NCBI GenBank assembly: GCA_029168955.1
Contig: JAPDOI010000275.1
Location: 1-64,000, forward strand
Source: Aplectana chamaeleonis
Taxonomy: Eukaryota > Nematoda > Chromadorea > Rhabditida > Cosmocercidae
DNA length: 64,000 nucleotides
Direction: 5' to 3'
In this document: positions 11,739 through 32,986 of the stretch, one piece after another
Layout of the letters: each line of letters opens with the position of its first letter
Position numbering within the stretch: the first letter of the stretch is position 1
Notes under the pieces: generated by a model
Databases searched by the model: none
Told to the model about the DNA's origin: nothing
The model's input: the letters and a program-made list of their open reading frames with translations, nothing else
Translations under genes and position numbers: made by a program

Positions 11739-12070
11739 GTGGTCCTTTAAGGCAGGTCGCTACCATATATAAGGGGACCCGGGGCGCAAGTCTCATCTCC
11801 TGCGTTTGTCTACATCTGAGGGTGACTCGTTGAGCTCGTCGGCTCACAGTCTAAGGTTGGTCTGTTTTTTTTTTCTTACCTCTTCTCGTCGTGGGTGGTC
11901 CGGCCTCCCACTGAAGGCGATTCTGTTGAATGAAATGGCGCTTGATCGAATAGTTTTTCAAAATGCTCTCGAATTTCCAGGCTCCGAAGAAGGCGAAGAC
12001 GCCGAAACGTCAGCCGAATAAATCTGTATCATACTCGGTTTGAAGCTGCACATAACATTTGCCAATATCA
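11739..12070 (+). promoter_or_regulatory. 3' tail of Penelope-like element, with TATA-like box
   Basis: Non-coding tail between the ORF stop and the 41-bp minisatellite. It holds CCATATATAAGGGGACCC around 11763-11780, which resembles a core promoter, a T-rich run (about 11866-11878) and the hammerhead-like fold at 11980-12015. In this family terminal regions supply promoter and ribozyme functions; the assignment here is by position and motif only. Confidence 0.4.
11980..12015 (+). ncRNA. Hammerhead-ribozyme-like motif in the Penelope tail (degenerate)
   Basis: Read 5' to 3': GGCT (11980-11983), CCGAAGA (11984-11990, against the hammerhead CUGAUGA), A, a hairpin GGCG-AAGA-CGCC (11992-12003), GAAA (12004-12007), C, GTC (12009-12011), AGCC (12012-12015). 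GGCT pairs with AGCC to close the fold. Order and spacing match helix I, core, helix II, GAAA and the GUC cleavage triplet, with helix III collapsed. Hammerheads with very short helix III are known in Penelope-like elements. Two of seven core positions differ, so this copy is probably inactive. Confidence 0.45.
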
Positions 12071-15000
12071 ACTGTCGTGAGCATACAATAGAGTTGCGAT
12101 TCACCAACAACAGTGGCGTGAGAATACAGTGGAGTTGCGCTTCACCACCAACACTGCCGTGAGCATACAATGGAGTCGCACTTCACCAACAACAGTGCCG
12201 TGAGAATACAGTGGAGTTGCGCTTCACCACCAACACTGCCGTGAGCATACAATGGAAATGCTCTTAACCAGCAACAGTGCCGTGAGCATACAATGGAGTT
12301 GCGCTTCACCACCAACACTGTCGTGAGCATACAATAGAGTTGCGATTCACCAACAACAGTGGCGTGAGAATACAGTGGAGTTGCGCTTCACCACCAACAC
12401 TGCCGTGAGCATACAATGGAGTTGCGCTTAACCAGCAACAGTGCCGGGAGCGTACAGTGGAGTTGCGATTCACCAACAACAGTGCCGTGAGCATACAATG
12501 GAGTTGCGATTCACCACCAACATTGCCGTGAGAATGCAGTGGAGTTGCGCTTCACCACCAACACTGCCGTCAGCATACAATGGAGTTGCGATCCACCAAC
12601 AACAGTGCCGTGAGAATACAGTGGAGTCGCGCTTCACCACCAACAGTGCCGTGAGCATACAGTGGAGTTGCGCTTCACCACCAACACTGCCGTGAGCACA
12701 CAATGGAGCTGAGCTTTACCACCAACACTGCCGTGAGCATACAATGGAGTTGCGATTCACCAACAACAGTGCCGTGAGAATACAGTGGAGTTGCGCTTCA
12801 CCACCAACACTGCCGTGAGCGTACAGTGGAGTTGCGATTCACCACCAACACTGCCGTGGGCATACAATGGAGTTCCGCTCCACCACCAACAGTGCCGTGA
12901 GCATACAGTGGAGTTGCGCTTCACCAACAACAGTGCCGTGAGAATACAGTGGAGTTGCGCTTCACCACCAACACTGCCGTGAGCATACAATGGAGTTGCG
13001 ATCCACCAACAACAGTGCCGTGAGAATACAGTGGAGTCGCGCTTCACCACCAACCGTGTCGTGAGCATACCATGAAGTTGCGCTTCACCACCAACACTGC
13101 CGTGAGCATACAATGGAGTTGCGCTCCACCACCAACAGTGCCGTGAGCATACAATGGAGTTGCGATTCACAAACAACAGTGCCGTGAGAATACAGTGGAG
13201 TTGCGCTTCACCACCAACACTGTCGTGAGCATACAATAGAGTTGCGCTTAACCAGCAACAGTGCCGTGAGCATTCAATGGAGTTGCGATTCACCAACAAC
13301 AGTGCCGTGAGCATACAATGGAGTTGCGATTCACCACATACACTGCCGTGAGAATACAGTTGAGTTGCGCTTTTCCAGCAACAGTGCCGTGAGCATACAA
13401 TGGAGTTGCGCTTCACCAACAACAGTGCCGTCAGATTGCAGTGGAGTTGCCTTCACCATCAACAGTGCCGTGAGCATACAGTGGAGTAGCGCTCCACCAC
13501 CAACAGTGCCGTGAGCATATAATGGAGTTGCGCTTCACCACCAACAATGCCGTGAGCATACAGTGGAGTTGCGCTTCACCAACAACAGTGCCGTGAGAAT
13601 ACAGTGGAGCTGCCCTCACCACCAACTGTGCCGTGAGCATACAATGGAGTTGCGATTCACCACCAACACTGCCGTGAGAATACAGCTGAGTTGCGCTTTT
13701 CCAGCAACAGTGCCGTGAGCATACCATGAAGTTGCGCTACACCATCAACACTGCCGTGAGCATACAATGGAGTTGCGATTCACAAACAACAGTGCCGTGA
13801 GGATACAGTGGAGTTGCGCTTCACCACCAACACTGTCGTGAGCATACAATAGAATTGCGATTCACCAACAACAGTGGCGTGAGAATACAGTGGAGTTGCG
13901 CTTCACCACCAACACTGCCGTGAGCATACAATGGAGTTGCGCTTAACCAGCAACAGTGCCGTGAGAATACAGTGGAGTTGCGCTTCACCACCAACACTGC
14001 CGTGAGCGTACAATGGAGTTGCGCTTAACCAGCAACAGTGCCGTGAGCATACAATGGAGTTGCGCTTCACCACCAACACTGCCGTGAGCATACAATGGAG
14101 TTGCGATCCACCAACAACAGTGCCGTGAGAATACAGTGGAGTTGCGCTTCACCACCAACACTGCCGTGAGCGTACAATGGAGTTGCGCTCAACCAGCAAC
14201 AGTGCCGTGAGCGTACAGTGGAGTTGCGATTCACCAACAACAGTGCCGTGAGCATACAATGGAGTTGCGATTCACCACATACACTGCCGTGAGAATACAG
14301 TTGAGTTGCGCTTTTCCAGCAACAGTGCCGTGAGCATGCAATCGAGTTGCGCTTCACCAACAACAGTGCCGTCAGATTGCAGTGGAGTTGCCTTCACCAT
14401 CAACAGTGCCGTGAGCATACAGTGGAGTTGCGCTCCACCACCAACAGTGCCGTGAGCATATAATGGAGTTGCGCTTCACCACCAACAATGCCGTGAGCAT
14501 GCAGTGGAGTTGCGCTTCACCAACAACAGTGCCGTGAGAATACAGTGGAGCTGCCCTCACCACCAACAGTGCCGTGAGCATACAATGGAGTTGCGATCCA
14601 CCAACAACAGTGCCGTGAGAATACAGTGGAGTCGCGCTTCACCACCAACAGTGCCGTGAGCATACAATGGAGTTGCGATTCACCACCAACACTGCCGTGA
14701 GAATACAGTGGAGTTGCGCTTCACCACCAACACTGCCGTGAGCATACAATGGAGTTGCGATTCACCAACAACAGTGCCGTGAGAATACAGTGGAGTTGCG
14801 CTTCACCACCAGCACTGCCGTGAGCGTACAATGGAGTTGCGATTCACCAACAACAGTGCCGTGAGCATACAATGGAGTTGCGCTCCACCACCAACAGTGC
14901 CGTGAGCATATAATGGAGTTGCGCTTCACCACCAACAATGCCGTGAGCATGCAGTGGAGTTGCGCTTCACCAACAACAGTGCCGTGAGAATACAGTGGAG

Positions 15001-15265
15001 TTGCGCTTCACCACCAACACTGCCGTGAGCATACAATGGAGTTGCGCTTAACCAGCGACAGTGCCGTGAGCATACAATGGAGTTGCGATTCACCAACAAC
15101 AGTGCCGTCAGATTGCAGTGGAGTTGCCTTCACCATCAACAGTGCCGTGAGCATACAGTGGAGTTGCGATTCACCATATACACTGCCGTGAGAATACAGT
15201 TGAGTTGCGCTTTTCCAGCAACAACGCCGTGAGCATACAATGGAGTTCCGCATTTCAGCAATGAT
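12071..15265. repeat. 41-bp minisatellite, about 78 copies
   Basis: Period 41, with phrases GTGAGCATACAATGGAGTTG and TTCACCAACAACAGTGCC in each unit. Two variants often alternate (AGAATACAGTGG against AGCATACAATGG; CCAACACTGCC against ACAACAGTGCC), and longer blocks recur (about 13300-13560 against 14240-14500). Since 41 is not a multiple of three, open frames cycle through three translations of the unit with a 41-residue period; none is a credible gene. The array begins about 30 bp after the Penelope tail. Confidence 0.95.
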
Positions 15266-16529
15266 TGCGTTGCGCAACTCCATTGGTTAAAATAATAATG
15301 CCGATTCTGAAGGATTTCTTTTTAGAATATGTTTGAAAAAATTAGAAATGCAATATCTTCTAGTTCTATGAAATGGTAATACCATAGCTGTTATCGTTTA
15401 AATGATGGTGATGTCCGTTCTCCCTCATTGATAGGAAGTTTCCCTCGATAAAATTGTGAAACCGCTCCTGAATCGGAGAGCGGGAGGCGGAGGGGACTAC
15501 TCGACAGCAGAGTGATAGAAGAAGTTCCCACAGTCGGTCTTCCCCATGATGTCACAACCCAACATCTATTGTTGATTAATTGATCAAACATCAGTTTGCC
15601 AGAACTTCCTGTTTTCGACAATTTCCTGTGCTTTGAAAGCTGAACTGGAGGCAAAAAGCGTGATCACTGACATCGGTTTACAGAAAGGCTTCTTATCTTC
15701 CCCAAAACACCCTACTCGAGGCTTGGGAATTTACGTCACAGTATACGTCGCGGCTTTGTTTTTGCGTGCATCATGCTCGGGGTGGGAGGTCATGAAACCT
15801 GAGGCAGAGATAGTTTTCATTGTTTCATGGACCCATTCATAAAATAATTTCAGCTGTTACTATACTAGTCATCCTCACTATAATGATAAATGACTGTGTG
15901 TTCTGGATCAATATTGTGCAGATCACTACTCAGCGTTATCCAACCGTTATTCGATCGATTGCGTTCGGTTCGCTGCATTCAATAAAGTAGGTTATTCGCT
16001 TTTTCAGGTCTCAGAGTTCCCTTCAAAAGATTAGTGCTTGCGTAAAAAGACTATTGGTATGAATTTTTCTGCAAAACAAATCCTCTGAATCCCAAACGCC
16101 TGCTCAAGAATTTTGCCGGGGCTCCTCCGCGGTTATCCCCTTTTTGCACCTTGATTCTGGACTGCTGCGACTCTACCGCAACCTTTTACAGGACAAACTG
16201 TCCGCGTCTCTCCCTCAATCACCCCGCGGCTCTTTCGTGACTCTGCCGCGACTGGCTGGCGGCACCACTGCAACTCCACCGCGACTGCCCTTTCACTTCA
16301 CAGCTGTCCTGGGCTGTTCCGCGACTATTCCCCAGACATGCCGCAGTTCCGTTCCGATAGCACCGCGAATCCACTGCAACTGTCTTGCGACATACTCCCG
16401 GCTTCTCCAACTCCACGAATTACCAGTACGGGCACCTCCACATCACTTTACAGAAATTCTACAAACGTCTTAACGCTGTGTAAAACTTTAATTCTCTATA
16501 ACTAGCTCAGATATCGTAATTCTGGTCAG
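15266..16529. other. Intergenic or intronic stretch upstream of the transporter exons
   Basis: No convincing coding exon seen. About 16130-16460 is C-rich with imperfect short repeats of CTGCCGCGACT / CCGCGACT type. The earlier exons of the transporter gene, which should encode about eleven membrane spans, were not found here, so they either lie left of the window or are absent. Confidence 0.4.
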
Positions 16530-17601
16530 GCTGTCTTTCACCACAGCTGAATTCAGGCATATTGGATCAATTGTTGGCCTGCTGGTTATAACACCACTGT
16601 TATCCTCGTGGACTGTTGGGGCTTTCGTGATTCCGGAGGCTCTAATCATCATTACTCTGGTCATCGGTTTCTTCCTTCAACCCGAAACTAAAGGAAAGGC
16701 GCTCATGGATCAAATGGTTGAGGCGAACTATGGTCGACTGGAGAACGAACTGCCGAGAGCACTGATTAGGTATAAACCTTTTAACCCTGATGTTGGGTAA
16801 CTCACCAATCGAGTGATTTTTCAAGGCTGGCTGCTGGCCACAAAGTTGCTCAGATGGAAGTGCGAGAGAAGTATCGCAAGGAGCTCGAGGCCGTTCAGGC
16901 TGCCAAGCGGGCCGGTCAGCAAGTCGACAGCCCGTGGGCATTCAAGGTAGATTTTGTTGTCTACAACTCTTCCATGAAGGAATATCCGCTAGTTTACCCT
17001 GTGAAAACAGAGATCGAGGCTGGATGATCGCTAATATAACTGTTTCGGCCATAGGAAACCATGAATTTCAGGGATCATCACCTTCTGACAACACCAATCC
17101 CGGTGAACCCGCGCCTGCATACGAGTATCGTGGAAGCAGAAAGCAAACTGAGGAAGAACATTTGTAAGTTCCAAGTTACGATATTTCTCTAAGACTTAAT
17201 TCAATTAATTTTTTTCCAAAAAAATCAAGAAATGGCCATGTGGTATCGCAATCGTTAGGCCAGGTGCATACTTTCCACGACTGGCCACGCGAAACAGTGC
17301 CTATAAACCACTTCAACCGAAAAGTTATTATGCCTAGAATATGTTGTCGCGGTCTCGCGTCACGGGTAGTATAAAGCCGAATTTCATCTTTCAATTTTTC
17401 AAAAATATAAATTTTATATTGTTTTTTTTCTGGTCGCATAAAGTTAAGGATTTTCCATTTTTTTTCGGATTTTTCTCTCAGCTATAACGCTAAAACGAGC
17501 CTGCTATGTATTTTAGGAATCAGTACAGCAATGATGCCTTCGATGAAGATGACTGCGAAGATGAAGCCGACCTAGGAAATCCTACTACGGACACATTTTA
17601 G
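16530..17601 (+). CDS. Major facilitator transporter, last four exons (SLC22/sugar-porter type)
   Basis: Partial gene. Exons: 16530-16769, 16826-16946, 17072-17163, 17517-17601; phases join without error and end in TAG. The first exon encodes the final membrane span region and the signature PETKGK that follows transmembrane helix 12 in organic-cation and sugar transporters. The next is a charged helix (LAAGHKVAQMEVREKYRKEL), then a Pro/Ser/Gly-rich linker and an acidic tail (DEDDCEDEADL) ending TTDTF. The tail would be cytoplasmic. An AATAAA lies at 17631. The exon 2 acceptor (TTTTTCAAG) is weaker than the others. Substrate cannot be inferred. Upstream exons are not in the window. Exons 2-4 are duplicated at 20063-28372. 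Confidence 0.75.
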
Positions 17602-17630
17602 AGAACCATCTGTAGATTCACTTTGTTGTA

Positions 17631-17636
17631 AATAAA
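17631..17636 (+). terminator. Polyadenylation signal of transporter gene
   Basis: An AATAAA lies 30 bases after the TAG at 17601. The same signal is conserved after exon 4' in the duplicated unit (near 28402). Confidence 0.6.
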
Positions 17637-17890
17637 TTTCATGCAAGAGAACAATTGATTTTTAATCCGATAATTTCATCACGCAAAAGAGTTTATTTTT
17701 GTCTAATTTTTTCCGTCTTTAAAACCGCAAATGGACTTGCCCTAGACTATTTACAGCGAGGTTCTCACTATTGGAGGCCTGGTACAATCCTCTATTTCGA
17801 ATGTAAATTCGGTTAATTCTGTTTGTGTGGAGCGAGTGGAAAGACTAAGGGAAGGTGTAAGAGAGAAGGAAACGCAACATATGCGCGCAC

Positions 17891-18038
17891 TATAGTTGTA
17901 CACGAAAGAATTTTTCGAGAGATTTTCAAAAGATTTTTCGGATTTTTTTTCGTTCGCTTTCATTCGCTCGAAAATTCGTTGAACGAAATTTTCCCAATTT
18001 TCATTCGTTCGAAATTTTTTCGATATTTTACAACTATA
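17891..18038. mobile_element. Small MITE present in unit A only
   Basis: Terminal inverted repeats TATAGTTGTA (17891-17900) and TACAACTATA (18029-18038), flanked by GCAC on both sides (17887-17890, 18039-18042). The inside is AT-rich with TTTTCG/CGAAAA runs. The matching place in unit B (about 28680) lacks it, so it inserted after the duplication. Confidence 0.6.
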
Positions 18039-18847
18039 GCACACACACGCACGCAATCAATAGTGGCAAATTTCTCTTCAAAATAGAGGTAGCGCATTTC
18101 TTACGACTACCCAGTAGAAAAGGTTTAGTTCCAGCGCGTCGAACTCGTTTACAGCTCTCACTCCTAGGCTGACACTGAAATTTCGGCGAGTGACTAGGCA
18201 TGCAGGGAACAATTCATGAGTTTCCGAACATTTTCGAAAAGATTTCACAGGATTCTGACACAAAAAAGATTGCAGTGATAAACATATGGACCGCAAAAAA
18301 TACGGAAATAACACTTTCCTATGACATTGCTCACCCGCGTGCGTACGCGTCACGGTCAGGTGAGTGCCGCACGCCTGGCCAACATTCCCGCCCATTACCC
18401 CGGGCGCGACGCCTACGGACCGCGACACAGCACGCTTGGCTGAGCAATGTCCGCTCTACCGAATATCAAAGTTGGCAGCAGATTAATGAGCATAGGGTAA
18501 GGCATGAAAGAGCATAGTAGCAAGGAAGAGGATGAGCGTCCAAAGCTAGCAGGCGAAAGTCGGTGTTTTATGTGTCTTAGAAAAAAGAAAATATTCAAGC
18601 GAGAGTAGGGTAGTTGGGGGGAAACTGGTGAAAGAGCAGGAACAAAATGAACCGGCATGAGACGTCCACGAACTTGATGGCCTATCGAATCTACGGCCTT
18701 GATCTTCGGCTGTCGATGATTGTCTGGCTGGCTCGCCATCGTTAATGCCGGTGATAGCGACCAGCAAATGGGGGACCGGCAGAAAAATGGGATTAGATAT
18801 TCTTTTAAAAATTTTCAGTCATTTTCGTGCAGAACTGTATTGTATAT

Positions 18848-19157
18848 CAGGGATGAGCAATAATGGAAAGGAAGTTCTTTTGAGCGTTAGTCGTTAAGTT
18901 GAAAAAAAACCACGGTAACTCTTTAGTGGGTTAACAGGTTAATTTTGCATTTTGTTGAAAATTCAAAACATTACCCGATCACAGCAAAAATCAATAAATC
19001 ATGAGATGTCCCATATTAATCAGTGCTATAATTCTACTACAATTAACAAACTAAATTGACGTGATTTTAATACTTTTTCGTTAACCGTTATTTTTCGAAA
19101 AAAGGAGCGTTAACCCGTTAGTGCATTAACACGTTAACGTCTTAAAGCACAGTCCTG
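18848..19157. mobile_element. hAT-type MITE
   Basis: Ends CAGGGATGAGC and its counterpart CAGGACTGTGC (read from the right end) fit hAT termini. The flanks TTGTATAT (18840-18847) and TTATATAT (19158-19165) are an 8-bp duplication with one difference. The interior has repeated GTTAAC-type motifs. Unit B has the left half (from about 29587) but has lost the right half, so the insertion predates the duplication. Confidence 0.65.
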
Positions 19158-20062
19158 TTATATATGCTTCTAAAAGTCTATACGAAGAAATTCCCCACGA
19201 GTGCGTATCAAGAACATTTCCACGGCAGAATTTTTCCACGGGAACGTAGCCATGGCGGCCTGGAAGCAATTTTCAGTCATAATATTATTTTTATTTTATC
19301 GAAAAAATATTGTATTTTTTCTTCGGAAGCTAATTTATTGATCGAAAGGCTTTTTGTCGTTTCATCGTGAGAACATTCTTGAAACACTTACCAGATTTAG
19401 TAATTCACGTTTCCCGCAGGCTCCCTCAAAACAATCTCAGGCGATTCTCGAACCCGATCCTCCTGGCGGTTCGGCTCCTTCTTTCAATCTGCGGGTTCGC
19501 TTCTGTTGCTGTCCGGGCCAGTGCTGTTGGAGTTCGGGCTCCGACAGTTCGCCCGGACAGCAATAGCAGTAGCCCAGAGATTGGGAGAACGAGACGAACT
19601 GTCAGGGGCTGGGGCCGAGGGTCGCCTGAGATAGAGCTTCAACTTGTATGAACCATAGGAAACATTTCCTTGGATTGCATTTTCTCTCCATCTGGTTTCC
19701 ATTGATTCGTCGTTTTCTTTTCGATTACAAGGCAACTGTCAGTTTTTCTACGGAGCGGTCTTCTTTCCAAGGTCAGGGATCCCCTCTTCAACCCCTCCAG
19801 AGCTGAGACCCCTTATTGGGGCCCACACCCGCGCAGAACTCTGTCCCAGCCTTAAAGGGAAAAATCAGCGCCGAAGGGGACGAGTTGCATCGCAGCCGGA
19901 ATCCCTCCGTCGCGCGCGGCATTCATTAGCATATCGCGGCGGGACTCATTGGCAATTTGCCATCAAAGACCTTCGCAGAGCCATAGGCTCGTCTGAATGG
20001 GGGCTGAGCGAGATAAGCGTCTATGTCGATTTCTGGCCCGCTTTCGCTGGTTTCTTAAACAG

Positions 20063-28372
<8,310 letters not shown>

Positions 28373-30611
28373 AGAACTATCTGTAGATTCACTCTGTTGT
28401 AAATAAATTAAATACAAGGGATCGATTGAGTTCTAATCCAATAATTTTATCAAGCAAAAAAGTTTGATTTATCCTTTATATCCACAAATGGACCGGCCCT
28501 AGGTCATTCACAGCAAGGTTCTTAGAGGCCTGGTAGACGAAAAGAGCAAATGAACCCAACGAAGCGTATTAAACTCTATTTTGGAGGCACATTTAGCCAG
28601 TCCCCTTTATGCGAAGCGTGGGGAGAGACTGCGAGAATGTGTAGGAGAAAGGAAACGAGGCATATACGCGCACAACAGCAGTAACTTTAACACCGAATTA
28701 GAGGATACGTACTTCTTACGAGATTTATGTAGGAAAGGTTCAGCTCCAGCGCGTCGAACTCGTCTACAGTTTCACTCTCCAAGGCTGATATCGCCTGTGA
28801 ACAATCGAAATTTCAATCACCGCGCGAGATGCTGCGGCCTCCGTCTGCCCTCCGCTTTGCACGCGTAGGAACCATGAGAATTTCGCGTTTTTACGGCCTA
28901 TGGACGGTCAGATTTTTGCGAGTTACTAGGCATGCAGTGAACAAGGCATGAGTCAAACATTTTCTACAAAATTTCACGGGATTCTGACACAGAAAAAAAG
29001 ATTGCAGTGCAAAACATATGGAACGCACAAAATACGGAAATAACACGTTTTCATGACATTGCTCACTTGCTTGCGTACGTGTCACGGTCAGGTGAGTGCC
29101 GTGCGCCTGGCCAACATTCCCGCCCACTGCCCCAGGCGCGACGCCTACGGACCGCGACGCAGCACGCTTGGTTGAGCAAAGTCCGCTCTACCAAATATCA
29201 AAGTTGGCAGCAGATTAATGAGCATAGGGTAAGGTATGAAAGAGCATAGTTGCAAAAAAGAGGATGAGCGCCCAATGCCAGCAGGTGAACCTGTGGCAAA
29301 GCCGGTCTTTCACGTGACTTGAAAAAAAATATCCAAGCTAGAGTAGGGTAGTTGGGGGGAATTGGTGAAAGAGCAGGAACGAAATGGGCCGGCATGAGAC
29401 GTCCACAAACTCGATGGAATATCGAATCTACGGCCTTGATCTTCGGCTGTCGATGGCTGTCTGGCTGGCTCGCCATAGTTGATGCCGGTGACAGCGACCA
29501 GCAAATGGGGGACCGGCAGAAGAATGGGAGTAGAATTCTTTCGAAAACTTTCAGTCATTTCCGTGTAGAATTGTATTGTATAGCAGGGATGAGCAATAAT
29601 GAAAAGGAATTTCTTTTGAGCGTTAATCGTTAAGTTTAAAAAAAACCGCGGTAACTCTTTAGTGGGTTAACAGGTTAATTTTTCATTTTGTTGAAAATTC
29701 AAAAAACATTACCTGATCACAGCAAAAATCAATAAATCATGTGAGGCTTCCACGGGAACGTAGCCACGGCGGCCTGGAAGCGATTTGCAGTCATAATATT
29801 ATTTTTATTTTATCGAAATAATATTGTATTTTTTTAGCTTCGGAAGCTAATTTATTGATCGAAAGGCTTTTTGTCGTTTCATCGTGAGAGCATTCTTGAA
29901 ACACTTACCAGATTTAGTAATTTACGTTTCCCGCAGGCTTCCTCAAAACAATCTCAGGCGCTTCTCGAACCCAATCCTCCTGGCGGTTCGGCTCATTCTT
30001 TCAATCTGCGGGGTCGCTTCTGTTGCTGTCGGGGCTACTGCTGTTGGAGTTCGGGCTCCGACAGTTCGCCCGGACAGCAATAGCAGTAGCCCAGAGATTG
30101 GGAGAACGAGACGAACTGACAGGGGCTGGGGCCGAGGCTCGCCTGAGATACAGCTCCAACTTGTATGAACCATAGCAAACATTTCCTTGGACTGCATTTT
30201 CTCTCCATCTGGTTTCCATTGATTCGTCGTTTTCTTTTCGATTACAAGGCAACTGACAGTTTTTCTACAAAGCGGTCTTCTTTCCAAGGTCAGAGATCCC
30301 CTCTTGAACCCCTCCAGAGCTGAGACCCCTTGTTGGGGCCCACACCCGCATAGAACCCTGTCCCAGCCCTATAGGAAAAATTAGCGCCGAAGGAGACGAG
30401 TTGCAACGCAGCCGGAATTCCTCCGTCACGCGCGGCATTGATTAGCATATCGCGACGGGACTCATTGGCGATTTGCCATCAAAGACGTCCGCGGCGCTAC
30501 AAGCTCGTCTGAATGTGGGGCGGAGCGAGATAAGCAGGCGTACTGGGATAACGAAATCTTGATTTCAAAGCCGTCTTTATCGATTTTTGGCCCGCTTTCG
30601 CTGATTTCTTA
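28373..30611. other. Non-coding 3' part of unit B
   Basis: Aligns with unit A 17602-20062. Open frames here are short and not conserved in frame between the two units, which argues against coding. Part of it (28810-28900) also resembles the MITE at 42158-42305. Confidence 0.6.
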
Positions 30612-32986
30612 TCCGCTCCAGCATCCGCCAGCTCAGTGTTTCACACTGAAACTTCTAGAATTATGATAGATTTATCGTGGACACCACCTTTAGAGAACAA
30701 CTCGAATAACACACATTTATAATTGTGACTTTATAATTGATATTGTACAATATGTGGTTGTGGCTCGAGAAGTGCGCATCCTGTCAAAAGGTGTCGTGCG
30801 AATGTCCATCAGCAGTTTTCAATTTGATTTATTCAGTTTCTTACCCTCTTCTATACTCATTTTGCTGACGAAGAAACCAGTTTAAAAAATATTTCCATAG
30901 GTTTTTACACTCTTCCCTCTATTTTACATTTCTATATGTAAATTCTCCACCTTAATGTACTCTTACATTATTTGTAACTTGTACTTTCTCACATACTTTT
31001 CGGACCACCTGATTAATTTTCGCCCTTGAATTGGTGGCTGTGAGCTCAAACATTCATAGTGGGAGACCAGCTTTGCTGTATGCTCCTACACATGGTTCCA
31101 ACAACGCTTTCACTAACCAATAGCTTCGCTGTAGTACTCTTTTTTGTTTCCAAGTTCACATTTACTGTCCTTTTCTATGAGTAACTCGCTAATGCCACGC
31201 GGGTCTTACATATGTGTAGTGGGCACGACTTCGTACTGGCGTTAACCTCAAACTTCTGAACAAGCTAGGGCTTAGCTCGATCAGCTAGGAGACAATGAAA
31301 TGAAAGCCTACAAGTGAGTCATCTGGTACTACTGATTATTTCAGAATAATAAGATACATACGAGAATAAGGGGGGAGGGTTCCTCTATACTCTCTCCACG
31401 GCTAGAAGAGAGCGCCATAACAATACAATCAATCGAGGTGATAAGAAGATCAGATCATTGAGGACAGACAGCTTCTGGCTGACCATCCGTCACGATGGCG
31501 TTCTTAATAGTGATCGCTTCCATGCTGTCTTCCATACGTGCCAAGCCCGTTGTCGTCGCGAGATCGTCGGTGTCTGTTGGCGCCTGTTTGGACGGCATCA
31601 CGGTCCCATTACGTTTTGGTGGTTCTGTAAATGCCTATGTAAACTTCCAATTCTCTCTATATATTCATTTCACTAACATACTACGATATAAACTCCAATA
31701 ATATACACATAACAAATCATGAAAACATTAGGAATGAGGAAAGATACTAAAGAGGATTCGGCACCTTGTATCGTTTAGATTTTTGTTGACCTTGCATTAC
31801 TACTTGTGTTAGTGATACTCGTCTTTGTAGCTAGACTTAGTGATAGATTTCTTAACTTGCTCGTTATCTCGCTTAGAACAAGGGACAGTCGGCTTGTGCG
31901 CCGCCGTCCCGGCTGGACTTGGACTTTGCGACTACCGCCACCTTGGCTCCTCCCCTCACCCAATCTGGCTGGGAGGCGGGTCCGCAGTGGTGCGACATGC
32001 GGCACGTCGCGAAGCGACGAGCGGCGCCCGAAGCGGCTAGCGCCACCAGACAAAAAATAGCTCATGGCTACATATGAGAATAGTCATGACAGCGTCCTCG
32101 CCCCTTCTTGCTGCTTCTCCCTGTCGTTCATCTCGCGTTCGCTTAAAATCGTTGCGTCAATCGTCCCGTGGTCTTCTTGCATCGGAGCAACGCTGGGCAC
32201 CCTCGTGTGGGTGTCCAGCGTTGATGCGTCGATCGTCCCTCGGTTGTGCACTATCGGGGCGTCCATCGTTTTCGAACATTCATCGTCCTTTCTTACAACA
32301 GTGTTGTCCTGGCGATTGTCGTGTAGTCGTGGAATATCGCTGCGACGGTCGTCCTGAAGTTGACTGAAGTTGTCAGCTCGACCGTCCTTGCTTGCGTTTC
32401 ATCTTTGGGAGCTTTACACAGTCTCTATTGTCACTGTATATGTATTATACATAGTAGTTTTTCTCATGCGCTTACGCTTATAATATTTAATTACTACATA
32501 TTATACCAGTCACAACTACACACAATTCTGTTTGCTACACTTTGTACAGTGTTCGTGGTTGCTAAGTGTGTACGTTTGTGCCTCGCCCTGTATTGTGGGC
32601 GGGTCCGCCGGATGCAGCGATTACACCATCGCGTACCGCTGCGGTGGCTTCGGAACCGTCCCGATGTAATACTTACTTGCTTATACATCCGAATCGAGAT
32701 GTAGGGGACGCTGTAATATTACGGATCATTTAAGCCGGCATGTGGCACAGCGCGCGCGTTTGTGCGGTAAATCATGAACCGAAAATCATGACACCTACTG
32801 TTCCCGCCTGCGTCACTGACCGAATAGAGTTTTGGTGGTTCTCGCTTCTATTACAAACACATTTATGTCATTTTTATTTATTTATAAACAGTTTCATTTT
32901 ATGATTCAACACACAAATTAAGATTGGGGTGTTTTCCAGTATCAAGAGGGTCGGGGTTATATTCAGCTACATTACCTTTTCCCTTA
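30612..32986. other. Gene-poor stretch
   Basis: No recognised gene. A 68-codon ORF at 31495-31701 begins with a hydrophobic, signal-like MAFLIVIASMLSSIRAKP but has no family resemblance or splicing support. ORFs around 31806-32704 are GC-rich and unsupported. Confidence 0.35.

Larger units (their letters stand above)
8700..12040 (+). mobile_element. Penelope-like retroelement with inverted flanking copy
   Basis: The element consists of a 168-bp inverted repeat (8700-8865 and 9144-9311, nearly identical), a 276-bp spacer, one long ORF (9312-11738) and a 3' tail. Penelope-like elements are known for complex ends in which a truncated inverted copy of the terminal region lies head-to-head with the full copy, which fits here. 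The tail contains a TATATAAG box (about 11766-11773) in a promoter-like setting and a hammerhead-like motif (11980-12015). It runs directly into the 41-bp minisatellite. I could not define a target-site duplication, so both outer limits are approximate. Confidence 0.8.
16826..20062 (+). repeat. Tandem segmental duplication, unit A (3.24 kb)
   Basis: The unit starts at the first base of transporter exon 2 and ends ...TTTCTTAAACAG just before the same exon recurs at 20063. It aligns with unit B through exons 2-4, the 3' flank, and a long non-coding part (18190-18910 with 28900-29640; 19230-20060 with 29740-30611). Private to A is a small MITE at 17891-18038. Confidence 0.9.

Noticed and set aside
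12142..15283. Minus-strand ORFs in the 41-bp minisatellite (LLLVNRNSIVCSRHCCW type)
   Set aside because: Translations cycle with a 41-residue period equal to three units; an artefact of the repeat.
31495..31701. Small secreted protein candidate (68 codons)
   Set aside because: The N-terminus is signal-like, but the rest is unremarkable, no splice signals fit and no family is recognised; too weak to call.
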